In this document: positions 16,351 to 21,916 of the stretch, in pieces
How the letters are laid out: each line of letters opens with the position of its first letter
Position numbering within the stretch: position 1 is the stretch's first letter
Assembly (NCBI GenBank): GCA_024645065.1
Contig: JAHEGP010000016.1
Coordinates: 1 to 21,916 of the forward strand
Direction of reading: 5' to 3'
From: Cellvibrionales bacterium
GTDB lineage: Bacteria > Pseudomonadota > Gammaproteobacteria > Pseudomonadales > JAHEGP01
Length of the DNA stretch: 21,916 bases
The notes under the pieces: model-generated
Database searches by the model: none
The model's input: only the letters and a program-made list of their open reading frames with translations
Told to the model about the DNA's origin: nothing
Translations under genes and position numbers: made by a program

Positions 16351-16494
16351 GGGCAGCTGCCCAAGGCGTCTTCATGCCCGGGGCCCAACGGCTATTCAGC
16401 TTATGGGCTGCGGGCAGCATCCCTCGGGTTGATGGGGTGTCCGCTGCGAAAACAGGGTGACTAGTACTCTTTCAGGGTGATATTGCCGTATTCA

Positions 16495-16592
16495 GCGGAT
16501 CGGGAAGCGGTTGAGCGCCAGGCGTGCCTCGCCGGCAATGGCGCGTCCTTACCAAGAGGCGCAACAACGCGGGCGACCGCTTCCCGGTCCGC
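16495..16592. repeat. Internal hairpin 1 of the MITE-like element
   Basis: GCGGATCGGGAAGCGGTT (16495-16512) pairs with GACCGCTTCCCGGTCCGC (16575-16592) over 18 positions; both deviations are G-T/G-U wobbles. The loop includes a smaller stem, GCGCCA (16515-16520) with TGGCGC (16539-16544), and AATGGCGCGTCC (16537-16548), which is complementary to the loop of hairpin 2. Confidence 0.7.
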
Positions 16593-16599
16593 CCGGAGG

Positions 16600-16695
16600 G
16601 AGCTTACCAGATGCTCCAATCCATCGTTGCAGCCTTTGAAAAGGGCGCGCCATTTCCTGCAGGCTACGCCTTGACTTGAATCATCTGGTAAGCTC
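16600..16695. repeat. Internal hairpin 2 of the MITE-like element
   Basis: GAGCTTACCAGATG (16600-16613) and CATCTGGTAAGCTC (16682-16695) are perfect inverted copies over 14 bp. The loop contains GGGCGCGCCATT (16643-16654), complementary (one wobble) to 16537-16548 in hairpin 1. A near-consensus -35 hexamer TTGACT is at 16671-16676, without a matching -10. Confidence 0.7.
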
Positions 16696-16734
16696 TGCAT
16701 GCGACAATATCACCCTGAAAGAGTACTAGTGCCC

Positions 16735-17310
16735 ATGGCAGTTTCGCTGCAACACATTGAGCAGGCGCTGAGGGCGCGCCAACCTCGCAAACAAGCTCTA
16801 AGGCGCTTGTTCAAGCGCGCGGCGGTGGCCCTGATCCTGCGACAGGTGGGTGGTGGAGCAGAGGTACTGATGATCCAACGCTCGCGCAACCAGGGCGATC
16901 CCTGGTCCGGCGATATGGCCTTCCCGGGGGGCTTTCTCGACCCACCGGATCACCACGGTCTCGACGCCGCACGCCGGGAAACCGTCGAGGAAATTGGCCT
17001 GCAACTGGCGCCGGACAGCTGCATCGGCCGGCTGTCGGAGCTTACTGTGCCCTTGTTGCCGGGTCGGCGGGGCTTGGTTGTATCGCCCTATGTGTTTCGG
17101 CTTGATGGTGAGCCGAACCTGGCAGCCAACGCCGAGGTTGCCGAAATCATCTGGGTACCACTGGCGTTTCTGCAGGACCCGACCAATCGCGAAAGTCTTG
17201 TCTGGGGCAAGCGAGGAATCGGCATTCCCATGCCCTGCTACCGCTACCGGGGCCGGCCGATATGGGGCCTTTCACTGCGCATGCTGCGCGAACTTCTTGC
17301 CCTGGTATAA
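16735..17310 (+). CDS. Nudix hydrolase, CoA pyrophosphatase-like
   Basis: A 191-residue Nudix protein that probably cleaves a nucleoside-diphosphate-linked compound. VLMIQRSRNQGDPWSGDMAF then PGG and, after a short Asp/His-rich stretch, RRETVEEIGL (about residues 80-89) form the Nudix region. The GDPWSGDMAFPGG phrase is typical of the NudL/NUDT8-like group. The usual first Glu of the box appears as Asp. The ATG at 16735 lies only 4 nt outside the MITE-like repeat, with AAAGAG (in the repeat) about 11 nt upstream. An in-frame ATG at 16699 lies inside the repeat and would add 12 residues; which is used is undecided. It converges with the lipase gene, with a GGCCCG/CGGGCC hairpin between. Confidence 0.85.
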   Translation: MAVSLQHIEQALRARQPRKQALRRLFKRAAVALILRQVGGGAEVLMIQRSRNQGDPWSGDMAFPGGFLDPPDHHGLDAARRETVEEIGLQLAPDSCIGRLSELTVPLLPGRRGLVVSPYVFRLDGEPNLAANAEVAEIIWVPLAFLQDPTNRESLVWGKRGIGIPMPCYRYRGRPIWGLSLRMLRELLALV

Positions 17311-17342
17311 GCCCACCCGCCGGGGGCCCGTTGGGCGCCTTT

Positions 17343-17356
17343 GGCCCGCCCGGGCC
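17343..17356. terminator. GC-rich hairpin between convergent Nudix and lipase genes
   Basis: GGCCCG (17343-17348) and CGGGCC (17351-17356) form a 6-bp stem with a 2-nt spacer in the 63-nt convergent gap. No U-tract follows on either strand, so intrinsic termination is doubtful. Confidence 0.3.
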
Positions 17357-17373
17357 ATAACCGCCTGACACCG

Positions 17374-18516
17374 CTACGCCGGCAATTCCGCCAGCCGTTC
17401 GAACAGCCTGCGATAAAAGCTGGCCTGGGGGCCCACCTGCCAGGGTTCGGGCAGGGACACGATATCGATATGGTCGCAATGCACCACCTCGTAGTGCCAC
17501 TCCCCGGGCTGGAACCGACTCTGCCCGGCAATTTCACCCCCCACCGGGTGCTCGCCGCTGATACGCGGATAGAGCTGGGAGTAGACCGACACCAGGCCAT
17601 CGTTATGCCACCAGTCGGAAGAACGGAAGCCGGGATAGAACTTTCTTTTGAAGCGCTTGCGGCCGATATACAGCGCGGTCGGGATGGCAAACGGATTCAT
17701 GCGCGGTTCAGGGTAGTGGTGCTTCGATAAATAACCCTCAAAGGTTTGCTCGGTCGCGTAGGAAAAATAATAGGTGTCGGGGTTGGTCTTGCACATCGCA
17801 TTCTGCTCGAGCAATCCCTGGATGGTGAGGCCGTAAGCGGCGTTGTCCTTGCCGCGAAACATGGGCGTTTTGGCGACGTGCTCCAGCTGCTGTTCGAGGC
17901 TCTCGGCGGGGTCGCTGGAAAGCCCCCAGTGATCCAAATCGAAGTCATACCAGCGGTCGAACAGGTCACCGGTCAGGCGTATATTGAATTCAATCGCCCT
18001 CACCAGTAAATCACCGATACTTTTCGGGTCGACCAGACCGGTCTTTTTATTACAGCCGAAAAAGTAGGTCGCAGTGCTGCCATTGAGCACGCCGGAGATG
18101 GAGTTGAGCGACTTGATCCAGTTGGCGCTGGAGCCCCAGCCAAAAAAGTCCTCGGCCAGCAGATGTTGCAACATCCAGATAGTGGGCCCGCCCATGCTGT
18201 GCCCCACCAGGTGCACCGGTTTTTCCTCGGACCAGTCGGGATGAAAAGCGCTCTCGGTGGAGTACTCCCTGCCAAACCGATCGTGACCCGCCTGTTTCGA
18301 GTGACTTTTGCCGTAATCCACTTTGCCGCCACGAATCTGGAATGCCAACTCACAGGCGCGATCATGCATACTGCTGATGGGGCCTACGCTGGCAACATGG
18401 CGCGCCAAGGGCGACTTCACGCTGGTAGCAGTACCCCAGTAGGGAAAACCCCCGACCTCACACGGCCCCCATCCGAACAAACCGTGGCACAAAATTACCG
18501 GGTATTGATTTGCCAT
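17374..18516 (-). CDS. Zinc-type family I.5-like lipase, leaderless
   Basis: An alpha/beta-hydrolase resembling the thermoalkalophilic Geobacillus lipases. The oxyanion region is YPVILCHGLFGWG. The nucleophile is Ser107 in GHSMGG (not AxSxG), Asp306 is in WWHNDGL, and His349 in HCDHIDIV. The structural zinc site of the family is conserved: Asp52 in HDRACE, His72 in GKSH, His78 in GHDRFG, Asp195 in DLDHWGL. The 380 residues are close to the mature length of that family. The start is firm: an in-frame TGA lies 12 nt upstream and AGAGGAAG is well placed before the ATG. The protein therefore has no Sec signal peptide, unlike secreted I.5 lipases, and is probably cytosolic. It is the last gene of a minus-strand run, 90 nt after the PNPOx-like gene. 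Confidence 0.88.
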   Translation of the reverse strand: MANQYPVILCHGLFGWGPCEVGGFPYWGTATSVKSPLARHVASVGPISSMHDRACELAFQIRGGKVDYGKSHSKQAGHDRFGREYSTESAFHPDWSEEKPVHLVGHSMGGPTIWMLQHLLAEDFFGWGSSANWIKSLNSISGVLNGSTATYFFGCNKKTGLVDPKSIGDLLVRAIEFNIRLTGDLFDRWYDFDLDHWGLSSDPAESLEQQLEHVAKTPMFRGKDNAAYGLTIQGLLEQNAMCKTNPDTYYFSYATEQTFEGYLSKHHYPEPRMNPFAIPTALYIGRKRFKRKFYPGFRSSDWWHNDGLVSVYSQLYPRISGEHPVGGEIAGQSRFQPGEWHYEVVHCDHIDIVSLPEPWQVGPQASFYRRLFERLAELPA

Positions 18517-18606
18517 CTTCGCTTCCTCTCATAGGCACTGTATTGCGCGCGCCAGTATCCCCCAATTTGAGGCACTACTCTAGCCTTGGGAGGGGCTTGC
18601 AGGCCG

Positions 18607-19053
18607 CTAAGCCGGCGAGTACTGCTGCACCGTGCTATAACCCTGCACCCAGCGGTATTGCATGATATCGATCGCGAATATCACCACGGCGGGGTTATCC
18701 ATGAGAGCCTTCAGTGTGGGATTGCGTTGCAACAGCGCAGCGGCGGCGCCCTCGCGCTGCGGCCCTGAAAGTCTCCGCACCCGACCCGCAGCACTAAGGG
18801 CCACGCCATCGATGTGGTCCTGAATGCGACGGGTCCGGTTATCCCACAACAATCCGACGATGGGGTGAGCCTGCATATTGCGCACCTTGCGGGTGTGCTC
18901 CAGCGACGCCAGGTAAACCTCTTTCAAGTCGGGCGCGAAGGCGAACGCCATCAGGTGCAGATCGGGATGGCCCGCATGGATCGTGGCCAACACGCACTGC
19001 ACCTGTTCCCCGAGCAGGGCGCCGATGCGCCGGGGTAGCGGTTCGCCCTGCAT
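18607..19053 (-). CDS. Pyridoxamine 5'-phosphate oxidase-like flavin-binding protein
   Basis: A 148-residue split-barrel protein of the PNPOx-like superfamily. QCVLATIHAGHPDLHLMAFAF is the first strand pair, followed by KEVYLASLEHTRKVRNMQAHPIVGLLWDNRT, the typical strand with TRKxxN and the next with LLW. The closing part has GRVRRLSG and VVIFAIDIMQYRWVQGY. Such proteins bind FMN, F420 or heme; nothing shows true PNP oxidase activity, and the length is below that of PdxH. Starts at GTG 19056 and ATG 19053 are both possible, and no good ribosome site decides; the ATG is chosen. It begins 9 nt after the YIP1 stop, so the two are probably translationally linked. Confidence 0.8.
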   Translation of the reverse strand: MQGEPLPRRIGALLGEQVQCVLATIHAGHPDLHLMAFAFAPDLKEVYLASLEHTRKVRNMQAHPIVGLLWDNRTRRIQDHIDGVALSAAGRVRRLSGPQREGAAAALLQRNPTLKALMDNPAVVIFAIDIMQYRWVQGYSTVQQYSPA

Positions 19054-19062
19054 CACGCTTGA

Positions 19063-19674
19063 CTAGTGGGTGAGATATTCAGGACCGAAGCCCATCGACC
19101 ACAACACAACAGTGGCGGCCCGCAGGCTCACCAGCATCACCAGCGCTACTGTTATCACTGACGTGGAGTACATAAAGGCGCGCTCGGCTGGAATATTCAT
19201 CACAATCGGCATCCCCTTGTAGATCAGGTAGACGCTGTACATGCCGGCGATGAACATGATGAGGCCATTGAACCAGACATTGGGCCATAAACCCGCCAGC
19301 CCGGCGATAAACAAGGGGGCTGTGGCGTAGATCGCCATCACCATGCCAAGGCGGGGGTCTGCGGGTTCTTCGCTGTAGGTCCTGCGCATCCAGTTGATCA
19401 GCTCAGCAAAACACCACACGCCGATGAGCGCGCCGATGTAACTGAGCAGACACAGGGTAAAGGCGCTGCCCATGGTCAGGTAGGCGACGGTGCCTTCATC
19501 GGACAGCTGCCAGCCAACCTGGGTAACACCGATAAAAAAAGCCACTGCGGGGATCAGCGCCAGCCACGGTACAGTGGACAGAAATTCAGCCGATTTGGTA
19601 TCCCGCTCAGCGCGAATCTCGAGCCATTCGCTGGCGGGATGGGAAAATATGCCGGTAATATGCTTGAGTGCCAT
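19063..19674 (-). CDS. YIP1-family integral membrane protein
   Basis: A 203-residue membrane protein with about five hydrophobic helices (roughly 37-55, 63-92, 111-130, 134-152, 168-192), a soluble N-terminus (ALKHITGIFSHPASEWLEI), and a cytoplasmic loop with WMRRTYSEEPADPRLG. The opening, helix pattern and AIYATAP motif match the bacterial YIP1 family, whose function is unclear. ATG 19674 has AGAGGGA 6 nt upstream; the longer frame from 19728 only adds a basic extension. The preceding CRP-like gene ends 117 nt upstream, and the PNPOx-like gene follows after 9 nt. Confidence 0.85.
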   Translation of the reverse strand: MALKHITGIFSHPASEWLEIRAERDTKSAEFLSTVPWLALIPAVAFFIGVTQVGWQLSDEGTVAYLTMGSAFTLCLLSYIGALIGVWCFAELINWMRRTYSEEPADPRLGMVMAIYATAPLFIAGLAGLWPNVWFNGLIMFIAGMYSVYLIYKGMPIVMNIPAERAFMYSTSVITVALVMLVSLRAATVVLWSMGFGPEYLTH

Positions 19675-19791
19675 GCTTCGTCCCTCTTTTTCGGTCGCCC
19701 TGTGTCCCTTACGTGGTAGTGAAAACATTGGACCTCAGGCGGCGCTCGATCAGCCGATACTCCCGTTGCCATCCCCACCCGCCAGGCGCCG

Positions 19792-20460
19792 CTAGGCATC
19801 GCCCATGCGCTCCAGGCTGGAGAGCTGCAAGACGGTGATTCCACCGTACTCGAGTGCAATCAGGCCATCATCGCGCCACTGATTCAGGATCTTGCTCACC
19901 GCCTGGCGAGAGGCACCGAGCATATTGGCCAGATCCTGTTGGGTAATCTCCACTCTATAGTCAGGCGGCCCCATCGGGTTTGCATTCACAAGATACACCA
20001 GCCGATTGGCCATCCTTGGTTCCAGCGAGCGCAGGGTGACGTCTGTGTAGAAATGCAGCATGTGCCGAACCCGGGCACACAGCAGGCGGTTCAACTGGCG
20101 GGAAAAGGCAGCATGATCCTGGTAGAGCCGCTGAAAATTGGCCTTGCTCAATTGAGCAAGCTCGCCCCGCTCAATCGCCATCGCTGTATTGGAGGCAGGC
20201 CCGCCATCGATCAGACTGATCTCCCCAAAGCAATCACCGGGACCAAAAATGGCGAAGATCACTTCCCGGCCATCCGGCGCCTGGTTGGTTACCCGCACGG
20301 AGCCGCTGCGCACTTGCCACAGCGCCCCGAGTACCGAGCCTTCCGCATAGATCAGCTCACCTTTCGTCACCGGTCGACTGCGCATCAGTTCGCGTGTGCG
20401 CAGCTGCAGATCCTCAGGCAATTGACCAATCCAGTTGCTGCCACTGTAAGGTACCACCAC
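19792..20460 (-). CDS. CRP/FNR-family transcriptional regulator
   Basis: A 222-residue regulator with an N-terminal cyclic-nucleotide-binding-like beta-roll (about 30-115: GELIYAEGS, VRSGSVRVT, GPGDCFGEISLIDGGP) and a dimer helix. The C-terminal helix-turn-helix is TQQDLANMLGASRQAVSKILNQW (about 173-195). The FGEISLIDG segment is CRP-like, but the next residues are PASNTA, not the PRSAT-type motif whose Arg binds cAMP phosphate. It also lacks the N-terminal Cys cluster of FNR, so the ligand is unclear. It starts at a GTG (20460) with GAGG 9 nt upstream; GTG-GTG makes the start slightly uncertain. It is divergent from the class II aldolase gene (156-nt gap) and may regulate it and the genes downstream (inference). 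Confidence 0.85.
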   Translation of the reverse strand: MVVPYSGSNWIGQLPEDLQLRTRELMRSRPVTKGELIYAEGSVLGALWQVRSGSVRVTNQAPDGREVIFAIFGPGDCFGEISLIDGGPASNTAMAIERGELAQLSKANFQRLYQDHAAFSRQLNRLLCARVRHMLHFYTDVTLRSLEPRMANRLVYLVNANPMGPPDYRVEITQQDLANMLGASRQAVSKILNQWRDDGLIALEYGGITVLQLSSLERMGDA

Positions 20461-20616
20461 CGCGCTCTACCTCTTGTTTCGCCGTATCGCGATCAGGCCA
20501 GTATCACATGTCGGGCAAATGTCATCCAGATGGCAGATTTTTAGCCATGACGGGCGTATTCTCGTGGTCTTATCCGTGCTTGGAGTCAAGCAAGCCACAA
20601 CGAGAGGATTACAGAT

Positions 20617-21408
20617 ATGAGTACTTCAACCAGGGCCGCTGTAATGAACCAGGGCAATGAGATGGTATTTCCGCCCCAATTCGAGTCGGTGGAGGCAGAG
20701 CGTGAAGACCGCAAGCGCAAGCTGGCAACCGCTTATCGCCTGTTCGGGAAGTTCGGTTTCGATGAGGGCGTTGCCGGGCACATCACCGTGCGCGATCCTG
20801 AGTTGAACGATCACTTCTGGGTCAATCCGATGGGTGTTTCTTTTAAACAGATCAAGGTTTCAGACCTGATGCTGGTCAGTCACGCCGGTGACGTCGTCGA
20901 GGGTAACGGCCTGCTCAACGCCGCCGCCTTCGCGATTCACTCGCAGATTCACAAGCATCACCCGCGGGTCACCGCCGCCGCCCACTCCCACTCGGTGTAC
21001 GGCAAAGCCTGGGCTTCAGTGGGTCGCAAACTCGATCCCCTCACCCAGGATTCCTGTGCGTTTTATGACGATCACGTGCTGTTCAACGACTTTACCGGGG
21101 TAGTGCTGGACCTGAGTGAAGGCGAGCGGATTGCCGCCGCGCTGGGAGACAAGAAAGCGGCGATCCTGCGCAACCATGGCCTGCTGACGGTGGGCACGAC
21201 TGTCGAATCCGCGGCCTGGTGGTACATCACCATGGAGCGAACCTGCCAGGCGCAGCTGCTGGCCGAAGCCGCCGGGAAGCCTGTCTTGATTGATCCCGCC
21301 AGTGCCAGGGCCACCTGGGAAACGGTGGGCAGCGAATTGGCCGGCTGGTTCAGTTACAAACCCCTGCACGACGTGATCTGTGCGGAACAGCCGGATATGT
21401 TCGATTAG
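20617..21408 (+). CDS. Class II aldolase/adducin-family protein
   Basis: A 263-residue class II aldolase-fold protein. The zinc site is visible as His123 and His125 in AAHSHSVYGKAW and His187 in RNHGLLTVG. FGFDEGVAGHITVRD near the N-terminus, NPMGVSFKQI (phosphate-site-like segment), and AAAFAIHSQIHKHHP complete the fold. The extended N-terminus and GKAW-type motif match the adducin-like subgroup common in proteobacteria, whose substrates are mostly untested, rather than L-fuculose-phosphate aldolase itself. AGAGGA lies about 7 nt upstream of the ATG. It is divergent from the CRP-like regulator and followed by an NTF2-like gene on the same strand, possibly an operon. Confidence 0.88.
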   Translation: MSTSTRAAVMNQGNEMVFPPQFESVEAEREDRKRKLATAYRLFGKFGFDEGVAGHITVRDPELNDHFWVNPMGVSFKQIKVSDLMLVSHAGDVVEGNGLLNAAAFAIHSQIHKHHPRVTAAAHSHSVYGKAWASVGRKLDPLTQDSCAFYDDHVLFNDFTGVVLDLSEGERIAAALGDKKAAILRNHGLLTVGTTVESAAWWYITMERTCQAQLLAEAAGKPVLIDPASARATWETVGSELAGWFSYKPLHDVICAEQPDMFD

Positions 21409-21444
21409 CAGCGGTTCGATGCAGGGCGCGCCCGGGGCGCAAAC

Positions 21445-21481
21445 GGCGGCGGTTCGGGGCGAACACCCCGGGGCCGCTGCC
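21445..21481 (+). repeat. Strong intercistronic hairpin
   Basis: GGCGGCGGTTCGGGG (21445-21459) pairs with CCCCG...CCGCTGCC (21466-21481), with G-T wobbles and one bulge, around the 6-nt loop CGAACA. No T-run follows. It lies 24 nt before the next ATG, ending just ahead of that gene's ribosome site, and may protect or separate the two coding regions. A shorter GGGCGCGCCC palindrome (21424-21433) precedes it. Confidence 0.55.
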
Positions 21482-21505
21482 ATGACAACATTCAGGGAGA
21501 ACAGT

Positions 21506-21916
21506 ATGCCCAAGACACCAGACGTGATAGACCAGTGGCATTCGCTAGTCGCCAGCGGCAACCCCGCTGGCCTCGATCAATTGCTGGACGACGATGTGGT
21601 ATTTCACTCTCCCGTGGTGCACACCCCTCAATGTGGCAAGGCCATCACCAGCCTGTACCTTGGCGCCGCATTTTCGGTACTGGCCAACGACGCTTTCACC
21701 TACGTCAGGGAAGTGGTCGGCGAGCACGACGCGGTGCTGGAATTCACCACCGAAATCGATGGCATCAGTATTAACGGCATCGACATGATTCACTGGAACG
21801 ACGCCGGGCAGATCACCGACTTCAAGGTGATGGTAAGACCGTTAAAGGCGGTCAACCTGCTGCATCGGAAAATGGCCGAAATACTCCAGGCGATGAGCCA
21901 GGCTTCCAGTGCGCGC
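21506..21916 (+). CDS. NTF2/SnoaL-like protein (3' end beyond the window)
   Basis: An open frame from ATG 21506 (AGGGAG about 7 nt upstream) runs 137 codons to the window end without a stop. The protein begins MPKTPDVIDQWHSLVASGNPAGLDQLLDDDVVFHSPVV, a typical SnoaL-like start in which a helix and DDVVFHSP precede the barrel. TTEIDGISINGIDMIHWNDAGQITDFKVMVRP is the usual last strand pair of the NTF2-like fold. Members include enzymes and ligand-binding proteins, so no activity is proposed. It follows the class II aldolase gene with a strong hairpin between. Confidence 0.8.
   Translation, partial: MPKTPDVIDQWHSLVASGNPAGLDQLLDDDVVFHSPVVHTPQCGKAITSLYLGAAFSVLANDAFTYVREVVGEHDAVLEFTTEIDGISINGIDMIHWNDAGQITDFKVMVRPLKAVNLLHRKMAEILQAMSQASSAR

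Larger units (their letters stand above)
16460..16730. mobile_element. MITE-like element with perfect 26-bp terminal inverted repeats
   Basis: The ends 16460-16485 and 16705-16730 are exact inverted copies over 26 bp, beginning ACTAGTACTC and running inward through TTTCAGGGTGATATTG. Similarity continues for another 10 bp with three mismatches (16486-16495 with 16695-16704). The 271-bp interior encodes no transposase. It holds two internal hairpins (16495-16592 and 16600-16695). The boundary contains CTAG at both ends, consistent with a TA duplication inside CTAG as known for IS630/Tc1-mariner-type transposition. The outermost bases are themselves palindromic, however, so the exact edge and the target duplication cannot be fixed. 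The source transposase family is inferred only. The right end abuts the Nudix gene. Confidence 0.75.

Noticed and set aside
16351..16362. GGGCAGCTGCCC palindrome as terminator of the lipoprotein gene
   Set aside because: It is a perfect 12-bp palindrome directly after the stop codon but has no loop room or following T-run, so it was not called a terminator.
16461..16700. 79-codon frame spanning the MITE-like element
   Set aside because: It reads through the terminal repeats and hairpin arms and has no ribosome site; the structure is explained by the inverted repeats.
16460..16730. Integron attC site
   Set aside because: No RYYYAAC/GTTRRRY core pair was found at the ends, there is no integrase or cassette array nearby, and exact 26-bp ends are not typical of attC.
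20510..20535. CRP-type operator between the regulator and aldolase genes
   Set aside because: TGACAT and ATGTGA halves exist near this position, but the 9-bp spacing and mismatches are too far from a CRP/FNR site to claim.

Overview
This window reads as an ordinary chromosomal stretch of a moderately GC-rich gammaproteobacterium. The supporting genes are class A-type: a UbiG ubiquinone methyltransferase, an AcnA/FumC TCA pair, GspA/GspB type II secretion accessory proteins, TrhO with a YbcJ-like S4 protein, and an outer-membrane beta-barrel ending in Phe. The accessory mix (DASH photolyase, class I HMG-CoA reductase, a deazaflavin-dependent-type reductase) would fit a marine clade such as Halieaceae/Cellvibrionales. 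That placement is inference, not proof. No rRNA, tRNA, CRISPR array, prophage or complete insertion sequence is visible.

Layout: (1) 1-2004: the 3' part of ubiG and a cryptochrome-DASH gene. (2) 2005-3906: an AT-rich patch, a small helical protein gene on the minus strand, and a divergent Omp85/D15-type barrel gene. (3) 3955-8021 minus: acnA-fumC, two TCA-cycle genes 23 nt apart. (4) 8261-11247 minus: gspA-gspB, coupled through a shared TAATG. (5) 11510-13229 plus: HMG-CoA reductase, a perfect 12-bp-arm palindrome, then a DDN-type flavin/deazaflavin oxidoreductase. (6) 13566-14123: a two-TM protein of a family without firm function, closed by a good terminator. (7) 14244-15466 minus: trhO and a YbcJ-like S4 gene, coupled by TGATG, with a near-consensus promoter. 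(8) 15721-16350: a predicted lipoprotein. (9) 16460-16730: a 271-bp non-coding element with perfect 26-bp terminal inverted repeats and two internal hairpins. (10) 16735-17310: a Nudix hydrolase whose start lies just outside that element. (11) 17374-20460 minus: CRP/FNR regulator, YIP1 membrane protein, PNPOx-like flavin protein, and a zinc-type family I.5-like lipase with no signal peptide. (12) 20617-end: class II aldolase/adducin protein and an NTF2/SnoaL-like protein cut by the window end.

The most unusual item is the 16460-16730 element. It looks like a MITE (miniature inverted-repeat transposable element) inserted at a CTAG site. Its two internal hairpins carry mutually complementary loop sequences, and its right end supplies the 5' context, and possibly the start codon, of the Nudix gene. 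Other points worth checking are a class I HMG-CoA reductase with no mevalonate-pathway neighbours, a DDN-family protein outside the usual F420-making phyla, a lipase of a normally secreted family with a firmly leaderless start, and a CRP-like regulator lacking the phosphate-binding Arg of the cyclic-nucleotide pocket.
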